Part shown: piece by piece, positions 38,782-47,317 of the stretch
Layout: every line of letters begins with the position of its first letter
Numbering within the stretch: position 1 is the stretch's first letter
NCBI RefSeq assembly: GCF_006491645.1
Contig: NZ_VDCZ01000001.1
Location: forward strand, 248,001-312,000
Direction: 5' to 3'
Source of the DNA: Flavobacterium profundi
GTDB lineage: Bacteria > Bacteroidota > Bacteroidia > Flavobacteriales > Flavobacteriaceae
DNA: 64,000 bases
The notes under the pieces: model-generated
Told to the model about the DNA's origin: nothing
Seen by the model: the letters and a program-made list of their open reading frames with translations, nothing else
Database searches by the model: none
Position numbers and translations under genes: made by a program

Positions 38782-40117
38782 GTGTTAATGTTTTTGAAAT
38801 ATTTAAATAATAGGCTTTAACAGCAGGAATTAAAGCTGCTAAAAAACCTACTAAAATGGTTAATAAAAATAAGACACCTTCTTTTTCCCAAATAAACTCA
38901 TAAGGATTAAAGCTTAATTTAAAATCTTCCTCAGCAGAGGAAGAGATAAACATTAATGCTACTCTACCCAAAACTGTACCAAAAACAAATCCAACTACAC
39001 ACAAAAGTAAACTTTCAATCATTACTAATGCTAAAAGTTGCATTCTTTTGGCTCCGTTTACTCTAAGTAAGGCAAACTCATTTTTCCGTTCTTTTAAAGT
39101 GGTAAATAAGGCAATAAAGATAGAAATACCATATATTAGCATTATCCCATAAGCAAGATAACGTAGTGCATCAATTCCTATTCCGAACATAGAAACCAAA
39201 CGATTCACTTCGATTGCAGGAGAAACTGCTTGCATTTTTGTATTCTGAGCAATTATTCTTGGCCAAGTTACTATTCCCATTTTATTTCTAAATTGCAATA
39301 AAACCGCAGTAATTTCCTTTCCTTCTCCATTCAACGAACTTGTATCTTCAGAATGCAATTCTTCTCCATGTTCATGGTTATGTTCATCTGGATCGTGTTC
39401 ATGTTGATAATGCTCGTCTCCTTCTTCATGCACATGGCCTTCTTCACCGTGGATAGGATTATGTATTTCTTCATCATGATGTTCTCCTTCATGCTCTTCA
39501 ACATGAGTATCATGCATTTGCCAAACACTTGGTATCGTACATAAAATCAAATTATCTATTACTTTCCCAGTTGTGGCAGCGATTCCCACTACAGTATAAT
39601 CATAATGATCATGAACTTCCCCTTCAGCCGCATCTCCATGAGAGCCAAAAAAAGTATCTCCCACTTTTAACTTCAATTTATCAGCTATTTCTGCTCCTAC
39701 AACTACTTCAAAATTCTTTTCAAATAGTTTTCCCTGAGAAATAGAAGCTTCATATTTTTCTAAATAATCAGGTGTTGTCCCTAAAATTTTAAAACCTTTA
39801 TAATTATCTCCAAATGCTAATGGAATTGCTTTCTTTACAAATGGATGTTGCATCCAAACTTTAGCAGAATCATAATTTATATTTCCAGTTGGAGCATCTA
39901 CCTGATATACTGAAGATAAGATTAACTGCAACGGACTTCCTTGAGCACCTAACACTAAATCAACCCCATCAATATTAGAATTAAATTTTTCTTCAAATTG
40001 TTTTTCTAATAAGACTAGAACAGTAATAATAGCCACACTTGCAGTTAGTAATATAATACTTAAAATAGTATTCAACGGTTTAAACCAAATATTTCTCCAA
40101 GCTAATTTTGTAATCAT
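38774..40117 (-). CDS. ABC transporter permease (FtsX/MacB fold) with a His-rich loop
   Basis: This 447-residue protein has an N-terminal membrane helix, a periplasmic domain and three C-terminal helices (FtsX/MacB-like). Between about residues 202 and 255 it has 16 histidines in 54 residues, with many Asp and Glu. This is in the periplasmic part, so it is likely to bind zinc, nickel or copper. The ATPase gene's stop codon abuts its start. In the related zinc-regulated operons a separate His-rich protein (ZrgA/DUF2796) is present; here the histidines are in the permease itself. Confidence 0.85.
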   Translation of the reverse strand: MITKLAWRNIWFKPLNTILSIILLTASVAIITVLVLLEKQFEEKFNSNIDGVDLVLGAQGSPLQLILSSVYQVDAPTGNINYDSAKVWMQHPFVKKAIPLAFGDNYKGFKILGTTPDYLEKYEASISQGKLFEKNFEVVVGAEIADKLKLKVGDTFFGSHGDAAEGEVHDHYDYTVVGIAATTGKVIDNLILCTIPSVWQMHDTHVEEHEGEHHDEEIHNPIHGEEGHVHEEGDEHYQHEHDPDEHNHEHGEELHSEDTSSLNGEGKEITAVLLQFRNKMGIVTWPRIIAQNTKMQAVSPAIEVNRLVSMFGIGIDALRYLAYGIMLIYGISIFIALFTTLKERKNEFALLRVNGAKRMQLLALVMIESLLLCVVGFVFGTVLGRVALMFISSSAEEDFKLSFNPYEFIWEKEGVLFLLTILVGFLAALIPAVKAYYLNISKTLTHA

Positions 40118-40747
40118 TTATATTAGGGTTATTCGGTTACTAAATTTTTCTTTAATTCGGCTATCATGTGTTACAATAATCAATGCTGCTTTGTATTCTT
40201 TAGACAATGTCGTTAATAAAGAAATTACTTTCTCCGCATTTTTATCATCCAAACTTGAAGTTGGCTCATCTGCTAATAACACTTTCGGTTCATTCATTAA
40301 AGCCCTAGCAATAGATACTCTTTGTTGTTGCCCAATACTTAACTGACTAGGCAATTTATTACTTTGGTTTACAATATCTAATTGTTCTAATAATTTTTTC
40401 GCTCTTACTGAATTCTTTTTCCCAGTTGCTAGCCAGCTGGCCATCTCTAGATTTTCAAGAACTGTTAAAGCACTAACGAAATGAGATTTTTGGAAAACAA
40501 TACCAATATTTTTTCCTCGAAATGCATCATTCTGACGCTCTGAAAGGGCAACAATATCTGTTGTATCGATTAGTATACTACCTGTTTTAGGTCGTAATAA
40601 ACCTCCTAAAATATGTAAATACGTGGTTTTTCCTTTTCCAGAATCGCCTGTAATTAATATGGTACTTCCTGCATCACAATGCAAATCTGGTAAAATAAAA
40701 GCTTGCTCTTTAGTATAGGAAAATGTAATGTTTTTTGTGCTTATCAT
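40118..40747 (-). CDS. ABC transporter ATP-binding protein (LolD/MacB type)
   Basis: This 209-residue ATPase has Walker A GDSGKGKTTYL, Q-loop VFQKSHF, signature LSIGQQQRVSIARAL and Walker B VLLADEPTSSLD. The signature has I in place of the usual second G. It is the first gene of the three-gene ABC operon. Confidence 0.93.
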   Translation of the reverse strand: MISTKNITFSYTKEQAFILPDLHCDAGSTILITGDSGKGKTTYLHILGGLLRPKTGSILIDTTDIVALSERQNDAFRGKNIGIVFQKSHFVSALTVLENLEMASWLATGKKNSVRAKKLLEQLDIVNQSNKLPSQLSIGQQQRVSIARALMNEPKVLLADEPTSSLDDKNAEKVISLLTTLSKEYKAALIIVTHDSRIKEKFSNRITLI

Positions 40748-40813
40748 CTTTGATATGCTGTTTTTTTTATGAGTTGCAAGATAACAAAATTGAGAAGAAA
40801 TATTTCTTAATCT

Positions 40814-41272
40814 TTATTTAAAAATTCGCTTATCAAACGGAAAATCTTCTTGATGAATAATTTTTATTCGTTTAAAATCATCATGAAAAGGATTTAGCAA
40901 ATAATTATAATCTCCTTGTACAACAGCGGAAGGCACTTTCAAAACAGCAGCTCTTTTGCTTCTTAAAAATTCATCACCAATTTTTTGAGTTTCTATGAGT
41001 TCAGGAAAACTATTCCATCCTAAGGGAAGTTGTTTTACATCAATAGTTTCTATAGTTATATCATCCGGAATAAAAACAGTTAACATGACAAATCCAGCTG
41101 GCAAGGTAGCTAGTGTTACATGTACTACTACTTCAGCCATAGCCAAAGCCCTACTTTGCGCAGTATAAACTACTTCAAATCCTTTTGTATTCCATCTTGC
41201 ACCCGTTATAGATGCACCTACACCCGAAAGTTCTATTGGATATTTTTTATTAGCTAGCCGAAATACTTCCAT
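40814..41272 (-). CDS. RES-domain toxin (NAD+-degrading family) of a type II pair
   Basis: This 152-residue protein has the RES-domain landmarks: an N-terminal arginine (MEVFRLANKKY), GARWNTKGFEVVYTA, AMAEVVVH and VPSAVVQGDYNYLLNP with a serine. RES toxins deplete NAD+. The start overlaps the antitoxin stop by 1 nt, giving antitoxin-toxin order and coupled translation. Confidence 0.9.
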   Translation of the reverse strand: MEVFRLANKKYPIELSGVGASITGARWNTKGFEVVYTAQSRALAMAEVVVHVTLATLPAGFVMLTVFIPDDITIETIDVKQLPLGWNSFPELIETQKIGDEFLRSKRAAVLKVPSAVVQGDYNYLLNPFHDDFKRIKIIHQEDFPFDKRIFK

Positions 41273-41775
41273 TACACAAATATTCCGTATTGAATTTTAT
41301 TCAATTCATTCATTACCATTTCCTTCCCATAGGAATCTTTAAGCAATTCAAAAGGTTTTAAATTACCTAATGCAAAGTTAGGTGTGTTTAACCAAAGATA
41401 AAATTGCTCTTTCGTATCAAAAACTTCTTTTCCTAAAGCTGTCACTTCTGCTAATTCTAAAATTTTTTCAGTAGGAATGGGATCAAAAACAAAATCTTTT
41501 TTAGACTTATTGCGTTGCAGTGTTCGAAGTGACACCCCTAAAAACTGAGCCCAATCTTCTTCATTAAAAGGCGTGCGTTCTTTGATTAAATCATAAATCT
41601 CATAAGGCAAACCTCTTCTTATTGAATGCACAATTAGCATTCTATTCGAAAGAAATTTTTTATAGGTAATATCTTTATCAACCAAACTCAAATCTGCCTC
41701 CTTTTCAACTTTAGAAACATACATTCGTACTGCTTTATCAATTTTTACATCTGAATTAGCTACTAACTTTGTCAT
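41272..41775 (-). CDS. Xre/ParS-type antitoxin of the RES pair
   Basis: This 167-residue protein has an N-terminal helix-turn-helix-like region and the DUF2384 C-terminal domain (TALGKEVFDTKEQFYLWLNTP; PFELLKDSYGKEMVMNELN), typical of antitoxins of the RES family. The HTH is WAQFLGVSLRTLQRNKSKK. A GTG at 41781 could extend it by two residues, but the ATG at 41775 is preferred. A pair of direct repeats just upstream is the probable operator. Confidence 0.9.
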   Translation of the reverse strand: MTKLVANSDVKIDKAVRMYVSKVEKEADLSLVDKDITYKKFLSNRMLIVHSIRRGLPYEIYDLIKERTPFNEEDWAQFLGVSLRTLQRNKSKKDFVFDPIPTEKILELAEVTALGKEVFDTKEQFYLWLNTPNFALGNLKPFELLKDSYGKEMVMNELNKIQYGIFV

Positions 41776-41779
41776 AATC

Positions 41780-41813
41780 ACGTCATTTGTCTGTAAAATT
41801 ACGACATTTGTCT
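41780..41813. promoter_or_regulatory. Candidate autoregulatory operator of the Xre/RES pair
   Basis: Two 13-bp direct repeats, acgtcatttgtct (41780-41792) and acgacatttgtct (41801-41813), are 12/13 identical and start exactly 21 bp apart, two helical turns. They lie immediately upstream of the antitoxin start, where such pairs bind themselves. Confidence 0.55.
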
Positions 41814-41829
41814 AAAAAAAACAAGCTTA

Positions 41830-42507
41830 TTACAAAATTCCTTCATCGGCAAAACTAAAATAATGATTTTCGGTAATTATAATATGATCTAATATTTGAA
41901 TTTCTAGACTTTTACTTGCTTGTTGTAAATTTTTAGTTAAGGTAATATCCGCTTGACTCGCTTGCAATTTTCCAGAGGGATGGTTATGTAATAAAATAAG
42001 AGCTGTTGCATTATATTCAAAAGCAATTTTAAAAATCACTCTAGAATCTACAAGTGTTCCCGTAATTCCTCCTTTACTAATTTGTGACTTATAAATAATT
42101 TTATTGGCATTATTCAGATAAATAACCCAAAACTCTTCATGAGCCAATTCACCAATTATGGGTTGCATTAATTCAAAAACATCTTTACTGGAAGTAATTT
42201 TTTCCAAAACAACTGCCTCCTCTACTCTCCTTCTTCTTCCCAGTTCTAAAGCGGCAGCTATAGTAATTGCTTTTGCTTCTCCTATACCTTTAAATTGCAT
42301 CAATTGTGCAATAGATAGCTTACTTAAAATAGTTAGGTTATGATTTGAAGATGCTAAAATGCGCTGACACAATTGAACCGCACTTTCATTTCGAGTTCCA
42401 GAACCAATTAGAATCGCTAGTAATTCTGAATCAGACAAAGCTGCTTTTCCTTTTAAGAGAAATTTTTCACGCGGGCGATCATCCTCAGCCCATTGATTGA
42501 TTGGCAT
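41830..42507 (-). CDS. radC: RadC-family JAB-domain protein
   Basis: The protein has 225 residues from the chosen start (MPINQWAEDDRPREK). It has the helix-hairpin-helix-like N-terminal part (LLAILIGSGT, MQFKGIGEAKA) and the JAMM metalloprotease-like domain with HNHPSG and a downstream aspartate (SQADITLT). The name RadC comes from E. coli but a DNA repair role is doubtful. Other in-frame starts are ATG at 42516 and 42513 and TTG at 42537. Confidence 0.9.
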   Translation of the reverse strand: MPINQWAEDDRPREKFLLKGKAALSDSELLAILIGSGTRNESAVQLCQRILASSNHNLTILSKLSIAQLMQFKGIGEAKAITIAAALELGRRRRVEEAVVLEKITSSKDVFELMQPIIGELAHEEFWVIYLNNANKIIYKSQISKGGITGTLVDSRVIFKIAFEYNATALILLHNHPSGKLQASQADITLTKNLQQASKSLEIQILDHIIITENHYFSFADEGIL

Positions 42508-42619
42508 ATACATCATTATTTTTTGGCTTTTATACAAACAAAATAAATTATTTTTTTATTACCGTCAAAATTTTTAAATTAGAATAAATATCTGATTCTT
42601 GTTTTATAAAAATTTAAAA

Positions 42620-43282
42620 ATGATAAAAACTGTTTTCTTCTTTAGCCTTTCTATCTTTTTCATAAACTGTCAAAACAAGAATAAGACAAGTTTAGATTCT
42701 GTAGTTACTGAATTAACTGATACAAAACAAAACCAAGAAAGAACCACAATACAAGAACCAAAAACATTTGCTAAAAAACTATCTCAAGCAGCTATTTCTA
42801 TTATAGATCCCGAAGTAATTTACACACCTAGTTATGTTAGTTTATCCTATCCAAATGGAGATGTTCCATCCAAAACTGGTGTTTGTACTGATGTTATAAT
42901 TCGTGCTTACAGAAAATTAAATATCGATTTACAAAAAGAAGTTCATGAAGACATGAAAACTAATTTTTCTAAATATCCTAAAATTTGGGGACTAAAAACA
43001 ACCGACAAGAATATTGATCATCGACGCGTACCTAATTTAGAAGTTTTTTTTGAAAGAAAAGGTAAAAAATTAACCATTAGCCAAAACCCAAAAGATTATA
43101 AAACAGGCGATCTCGTAACTTGGATGATAGGAGGTGAATTGCCTCATATAGGCATCGTAACCCATTTAAAATCGACAGACGGAAAACGCCCAATGATTGT
43201 ACACAATGTAGGTAGTGGTCAAGTATTACAAGATTGTTTGTTTAGTTACACTATTGTGGGTCATTTTACCTATGGAAACTAA
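42620..43282 (+). CDS. DUF1287-domain lipoprotein
   Basis: This 220-residue protein from the ATG at 42620 has a lipoprotein signal (FFSLSIFFINCQN, Cys17). The domain has VCTDVIIRAYRKLNIDLQKE, DHRRVPNLEVFFERKG, GDLVTWMIGG, PHIGIVTH and MIVHNVGSG, all DUF1287 marks of an NlpC/P60-like fold with Cys and His residues. It is therefore probably a cell-wall-related hydrolase or amidase. It lies near mpl (murein recycling) on the other strand. Confidence 0.85.
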   Translation: MIKTVFFFSLSIFFINCQNKNKTSLDSVVTELTDTKQNQERTTIQEPKTFAKKLSQAAISIIDPEVIYTPSYVSLSYPNGDVPSKTGVCTDVIIRAYRKLNIDLQKEVHEDMKTNFSKYPKIWGLKTTDKNIDHRRVPNLEVFFERKGKKLTISQNPKDYKTGDLVTWMIGGELPHIGIVTHLKSTDGKRPMIVHNVGSGQVLQDCLFSYTIVGHFTYGN

Positions 43283-43343
43283 TCGGTAAATTTAAAATGT
43301 ATTAATTTACAATTTGAAAAATTTATTAAATATTGACAAATGA

Positions 43344-44699
43344 CTAATCAATCAATCCTTTTACCTCATCAAAATTCAGTCCACCATAATTACCCGAACT
43401 CATTAAAAGCAAAGCGGTATTAGTAAAGTTTTGAGAAAAAAGAAAATCTTTAAATTCTACCGGATTTGTATAAATAATTAAGTCTTCCCGATTAAAAGAA
43501 TTCGCAATTTGATCATACGAAACTGCTTCTAATTTTTTAATTTTTACTGCATCTGGTGAATAAAAAACCACCGCTATGTCGGCTTGATCTAAAGCACCTT
43601 GATATTCTTTTAGGAATGTAGCGTTCAAACTACTATAAGTGTGCAATTCCAAACAAGCGATTAATTTCCTATCAGGATATTGGTTTTTAACTGCTTTTGT
43701 GGTTGCTGCTACTTTACTTGGCGAATGTGCAAAATCTTTATAAGCTACTTTATCTTTACTTTCTGCAATTTTCTCTAATCGTTTGCTCGCTCCTTTGAAA
43801 GTTGCTATGGCTTCATAAAATTCAGCTTCGTCAACTCCCATGCATTGGCAAATCCATTTTGCACCTGCTAAATTACTTAAATTATGAGCTCCAAATACTT
43901 CAATTGGCATGGGACCTTCTGGTGTAGTCAACAAAGTTATTCCATTTTCAACTACATAATCAGGTGTTTGATACGCAATTTTACGAATAGGATTCTGCGC
44001 TTCTTCAGCTACTTGTTTTACAGTTGCATCTTCTTCATTGTATACCAAAATACCTCCATTGGTAATTTGATTGGTGAAAATTTTAAATTGGTCTACATAA
44101 TTTTCAAAAGTCGGAAAAACATTAATATGATCCCAAGCAATACCAGATAACAAAGCAATATTTGGTTGGTATAAATGAAACTTTGGACGCAAATCGATTG
44201 GCGAAGACAAGTATTCATCTCCTTCCAAAACAATAAAATCATTTTTTTCTGTTAAATGCACCATGGTATCAAAACCTTCTAATTGAGCACCAACCATATA
44301 ATCCACTTCAATATCATGAAAATGCATCACATGTAAAATCATGGAAGTTATTGTAGTTTTTCCATGTGAACCACCAATCACAACTCTTGTTTTATTTTTA
44401 GATTGCTCGTATAAAAATTCTGGATAAGAATAAATTTTCAACCCTAACTCTTTTGCTTTTAACAATTCCGGATTATCTGCTTTTGCATGCATCCCTAAGA
44501 TAATTGCATCAATTTTTGAAGTAATTTTTTCAGGAAACCAACCCATTTCTACAGGCAATAATCCTTTTCGCTCTAATCTTGATTTAGATGGCTCAAATAT
44601 AGCATCATCACTACCTGTAACTTGGTATCCTTTTTCATGTAAAGCTAAAGCTAAATTATGCATTGCCGCACCGCCAATGGCTATAAAATGTGTGTTCAT
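43344..44699 (-). CDS. mpl: UDP-N-acetylmuramate:L-alanyl-gamma-D-glutamyl-meso-diaminopimelate ligase (Mpl type)
   Basis: This 451-residue Mur ligase relative starts with MNTHFIAIGGAAMHNLALAL, has the P-loop GGSHGKTT (109-116), and GDEYLSSPIDLRPKFHLYQP, which fits Mpl rather than MurC. It joins recycled murein tripeptide to UDP-MurNAc. A DUF1287 wall-associated lipoprotein is encoded opposite. Confidence 0.9.
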   Translation of the reverse strand: MNTHFIAIGGAAMHNLALALHEKGYQVTGSDDAIFEPSKSRLERKGLLPVEMGWFPEKITSKIDAIILGMHAKADNPELLKAKELGLKIYSYPEFLYEQSKNKTRVVIGGSHGKTTITSMILHVMHFHDIEVDYMVGAQLEGFDTMVHLTEKNDFIVLEGDEYLSSPIDLRPKFHLYQPNIALLSGIAWDHINVFPTFENYVDQFKIFTNQITNGGILVYNEEDATVKQVAEEAQNPIRKIAYQTPDYVVENGITLLTTPEGPMPIEVFGAHNLSNLAGAKWICQCMGVDEAEFYEAIATFKGASKRLEKIAESKDKVAYKDFAHSPSKVAATTKAVKNQYPDRKLIACLELHTYSSLNATFLKEYQGALDQADIAVVFYSPDAVKIKKLEAVSYDQIANSFNREDLIIYTNPVEFKDFLFSQNFTNTALLLMSSGNYGGLNFDEVKGLID

Positions 44700-44735
44700 T
44701 TAAAATAAATAATTAGAGATTAGTTGCCACTAATT

Positions 44736-45422
44736 TTAGTTATTGTATGTATCCGATTCTTCCTGAGCTATTTTAACTTTATGAGGAAGATTCATCTTTT
44801 TATATAAATTGATCAATCGCTGGTATGCTGTTTTAGAACGCGTTAATTGCACCCCTTTTAAATAATATTTTTCAGCGGAAGCATACCGTTCAAAATATTC
44901 ATCGATATGTCCTTTCGCCATATAACCATCTATTTTAGAAATAGCCATTAGTTCGTCTGCATACAATTGTGCTTTTTTTTCACTTCCACCCACAATAGCA
45001 GGAAGTTCCAAATACAAAATAACAAGTGCCCATCTTGTATCGGTATGCTTAGGATCTAATTTGGCAGCTGTTTTAAAGGAGTCTTCAATCTCATCAATCA
45101 TACCGAGCGCTTTGAACTTATTGCTCCCTTTCGCTTTCATTCCCATTGCACCTCCATATTTATAATGATAATTCGCATTATTTGGAAATCGGTCTCTAAG
45201 TGATTTATATTTAACCATAGCTTCATCCCATTTTTTATAATAACCAGCAATATCTCCTAAATACTCAATCGTTTTAGAATCATTAGGTTTTATCTTTAGA
45301 TAAGCTTCAAAATAAACATTGGCTTCATCGTATTTTTTTTGATTGAATAAAGTTTCTCCTTTCTCAAAATTACTTTGCGAAAAAACAATCCAAGGCAAAA
45401 AAAGCACTACAAACTTATACAT
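44736..45422 (-). CDS. Exported TPR-repeat protein
   Basis: This 228-residue protein from the ATG at 45422 has a signal peptide (MYKFVVLFLPWIVFSQ) and several TPR motifs (GETLFNQKKYDEANVYFEAY; YLGDIAGYYKKWDEAMVKYK; SAEKYYLKGVQL). A longer frame from 45461 would put residues ahead of the signal peptide, so it is rejected. It probably works in the periplasm as a scaffold; the partner is unknown. Confidence 0.85.
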   Translation of the reverse strand: MYKFVVLFLPWIVFSQSNFEKGETLFNQKKYDEANVYFEAYLKIKPNDSKTIEYLGDIAGYYKKWDEAMVKYKSLRDRFPNNANYHYKYGGAMGMKAKGSNKFKALGMIDEIEDSFKTAAKLDPKHTDTRWALVILYLELPAIVGGSEKKAQLYADELMAISKIDGYMAKGHIDEYFERYASAEKYYLKGVQLTRSKTAYQRLINLYKKMNLPHKVKIAQEESDTYNN

Positions 45423-45608
45423 ATCAGAATTTATGCACCAAAAATAATAAAATTGAGGCATACTAATAGAATCAAAATTTATTTATATTGTAATGAAATC
45501 AATTTTATTATTTAGAAACACTCATTTAAAATTAAATCGACAACTGTTAACAAGTCAAAAGTTACAAAATAATAACCTAAAACACTCCAATAATTACTTC
45601 ATTTTTAG

Positions 45609-45616
45609 TATATTTG
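45609..45616 (+). promoter_or_regulatory. -7 promoter element of the BON-LysM gene
   Basis: TATATTTG fits the consensus and ends 27 bp before the ATG at 45644. No TTG is seen at the expected spacing upstream. Confidence 0.45.
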
Positions 45617-45643
45617 ATATATAACAATAAACAACTTTAAATT

Positions 45644-46114
45644 ATGGGATTATTTTCATTTGTAAAAAACGCAGGTGCTAAACTTTTTGGTAAAAAAGAA
45701 GAAGAAGCTCCGGTAGAAGAAAAAGCTGTATTAAAGGCGAGTGCACTATTAGAACATGTAAAAGCTCTTGGACTAAAGTATAAAAACATTAAAATTAGTC
45801 TAAGAGGTGATGATGTAGTAGTAGAAGGTGATGTAGAGCAGCAAGAAGATGCAGAAAGAATTGTATTAGCAATTGGTAATGTAGAAGGTGTGGACACTGT
45901 AGATAATCAAATGAAAGTTATTGCACCTGAACCAAAACCAGAAGCACAATTCCACACTGTTGAAAAAGGAGAATGGTTATCTAAGATTGCAAAAAAATAT
46001 TATGGTGATGCAAACAAATATAATATTATTTTTGAAGCGAACCAACCTATGTTAGATCATCCAGATAAAATTTATCCTGGACAAGTACTTCGAATTCCAA
46101 AAATTGATTCATAA
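45644..46114 (+). CDS. BON-LysM protein (Kbp/YgaU-like)
   Basis: This 156-residue protein starts MGLFSFVKNAGAKLFGKKEE, has a BON domain (residues about 40-95: VKALGLKYKNIKISLRGDDV, GNVEGVDTVDNQM) and a LysM domain (about 106-154: FHTVEKGEWLSKIAKKYYGD, HPDKIYPGQVLRIP). This is the layout of Kbp (YgaU), a small cytoplasmic potassium-binding protein. There is no signal peptide. Confidence 0.93.
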   Translation: MGLFSFVKNAGAKLFGKKEEEAPVEEKAVLKASALLEHVKALGLKYKNIKISLRGDDVVVEGDVEQQEDAERIVLAIGNVEGVDTVDNQMKVIAPEPKPEAQFHTVEKGEWLSKIAKKYYGDANKYNIIFEANQPMLDHPDKIYPGQVLRIPKIDS

Positions 46115-46145
46115 AAAAAGCGACTTCTATAAGTCGCTTTTTTTA
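46113..46145. terminator. Bidirectional terminator after the BON-LysM gene
   Basis: A stem of seven A, then gcgactt, 4-nt loop, aagtcgc, then seven T residues. It serves the convergent gene at 46143-46424, whose stop codon overlaps its end. Confidence 0.88.
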
Positions 46146-46424
46146 TCTTCTTCTTCTTCCGAAATAACTCGTTCCTAAATTTGTCAAATTCATAGCCGAT
46201 TTATATTCTGGCTTTTTAAAGGATTGAGAAATAGAATCAAAATCGCTTTCTACTCCAACTAACTCTCCTTCTTCGGCTTCAATGGTATTAAAAACAACTT
46301 CGTCTTTTGTAATTTGTTGATTTTTAAATGATTCATCCGCATATCCAAAACGAATCTTATTAAAAGCCTCTAACTTTAAGCTCAAAGAATATCTAAGCGC
46401 TTCTAAATCTTTTTGGTTTTCCAT
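46143..46424 (-). CDS. Small conserved-looking protein of unknown function
   Basis: The protein has 93 residues, is acidic in the middle (FNTIEAEEGELVGVESDFDS) and ends with a basic FGRRRR. There is no signal peptide or membrane segment. I do not recognise its family. The frame from the GTG at 46427 adds one residue; the ATG at 46424 is preferred. A -7 element TAACTTTG (46441-46448, minus strand) lies upstream. It is divergent from the roadblock genes. Confidence 0.65.
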   Translation of the reverse strand: MENQKDLEALRYSLSLKLEAFNKIRFGYADESFKNQQITKDEVVFNTIEAEEGELVGVESDFDSISQSFKKPEYKSAMNLTNLGTSYFGRRRR

Positions 46425-46440
46425 CACTGATAATTTTAAT

Positions 46441-46448
46441 CAAAGTTA
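46441..46448 (-). promoter_or_regulatory. -7 promoter element of the small unknown gene
   Basis: TAACTTTG on the minus strand, 16 bp before the ATG. No TTG is visible at the expected distance. Confidence 0.4.
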
Positions 46449-46514
46449 CAAAATAATTTAACATGAATTACAGAAAAACTGTAATATTTTTAACGTTAAC
46501 AAAAAAAAACTGAC

Positions 46515-46522
46515 TATCTTTG
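46515..46522 (+). promoter_or_regulatory. -7 promoter element of the roadblock gene pair
   Basis: TATCTTTG, a full consensus match, ends 14 bp before the first roadblock-like start codon (46537). No TTG is found at the right spacing. Confidence 0.5.
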
Positions 46523-46536
46523 TTTGAAATAAACTC

Positions 46537-46860
46537 ATGATAACAAATATGTTACAAAAATTAATCTCTAAAACCGCTATAGACGCAGCTTTACTCTTCG
46601 ATAAAAAAGGTACCTTAATAGATTCAGAAAATTTAGACAATCCCGAAACACTTTCAGCCATGTCTGCAATTATTGTAGAAATGTGCCAAGGATTAATTGA
46701 AGAACTAGACCAAAGAGATTTGAGTCAAATTATTTTAAAAAGTGAATCGCTATTAATTATTGCTAATACTACAAACGAAGATCAGTTTTTAATAGCTGTT
46801 ACAAAAGATATTACAAAACTGGGACTTTTAATGAAAGTCTTAGAAAACTTCGAAAACTAA
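46537..46860 (+). CDS. Roadblock/LC7-like small protein, first of a pair
   Basis: The protein has 107 residues and the roadblock pattern: an initial helix (LISKTAIDAALLFDKKGTLI), a helix (AMSAIIVEMCQGLIEELD) and beta strands SQIILKSESLLIIANTTN and FLIAVTKDITKLGLLMKVLE. This fold is found in MglB and in eukaryotic dynein light chains and often regulates small GTPases. No MglA-like GTPase is adjacent. The next gene, 25 bp away, has the same overall fold signature. Confidence 0.65.
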   Translation: MITNMLQKLISKTAIDAALLFDKKGTLIDSENLDNPETLSAMSAIIVEMCQGLIEELDQRDLSQIILKSESLLIIANTTNEDQFLIAVTKDITKLGLLMKVLENFEN

Positions 46861-46885
46861 ATTATAATTTTTAACTATTAACCAC

Positions 46886-47260
46886 ATGTCAGATTTCTTA
46901 TCTAAGTTCGGTGAGGACTTAAAAAACAATGTTTCTGGTTTTATCGCTGTAAGTATTACAGAAGTTAAAACAGGAATATCTTATTATTCATTATCTGCAA
47001 ACTCATCTTTTGATCCTGAATTAGCTTCTGCTTATAACCTAGAAGTTGTTAAGGCTAAATTAAATGCCATTAAAGCTTTAGGGTTGGATCAAAAAATTGA
47101 AAATATAATGATTAATTTATCATCTCAAATTCACATTATTGACATTTCTGATGCAGGAGATTATTTTATCTATCTTGCAGTAGATGCTAATAAAGTGAAT
47201 TTAGGAATGACTAAAGCACTTTTAAATAAATACAAACAAGATATTATTGGAAAAATTTAA
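46886..47260 (+). CDS. Roadblock/LC7-like small protein, second of a pair
   Basis: The protein has 124 residues: GFIAVSITEVKTGISYYSLS as the first strands, ELASAYNLEVVKAKLNAIKA as a helix, then IENIMINLSSQIHIIDISDA and YFIYLAVDANKVNLGMTKAL as strands and the last helix. This matches roadblock folds but the sequence is weakly conserved, so the call is tentative. It is cotranscribed with the gene before it. A hairpin terminator follows. Confidence 0.55.
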   Translation: MSDFLSKFGEDLKNNVSGFIAVSITEVKTGISYYSLSANSSFDPELASAYNLEVVKAKLNAIKALGLDQKIENIMINLSSQIHIIDISDAGDYFIYLAVDANKVNLGMTKALLNKYKQDIIGKI

Positions 47261-47269
47261 AAAGGTGTT

Positions 47270-47317
47270 ACACCATAAAAAAAGGAATGATAAAAATCAT
47301 TCCTTTTTTTATGGTGT
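47270..47317. terminator. Long bidirectional terminator between the roadblock pair and obgE
   Basis: A perfect 22-bp stem with a 4-nt loop (47292-47295). The arms contain runs of seven A and seven T. It directly touches the obgE stop codon at 47318. Confidence 0.9.

Noticed and set aside
39331..39744. Met/His-rich and Leu/Gln-rich open frames opposite and within the His-rich permease loop
   Set aside because: They are shadows of the His/Glu codon bias of the permease gene read in other frames.
45422..45461. Longer start for the TPR protein at 45461
   Set aside because: It would put 13 residues before a clear signal peptide that begins at 45422.
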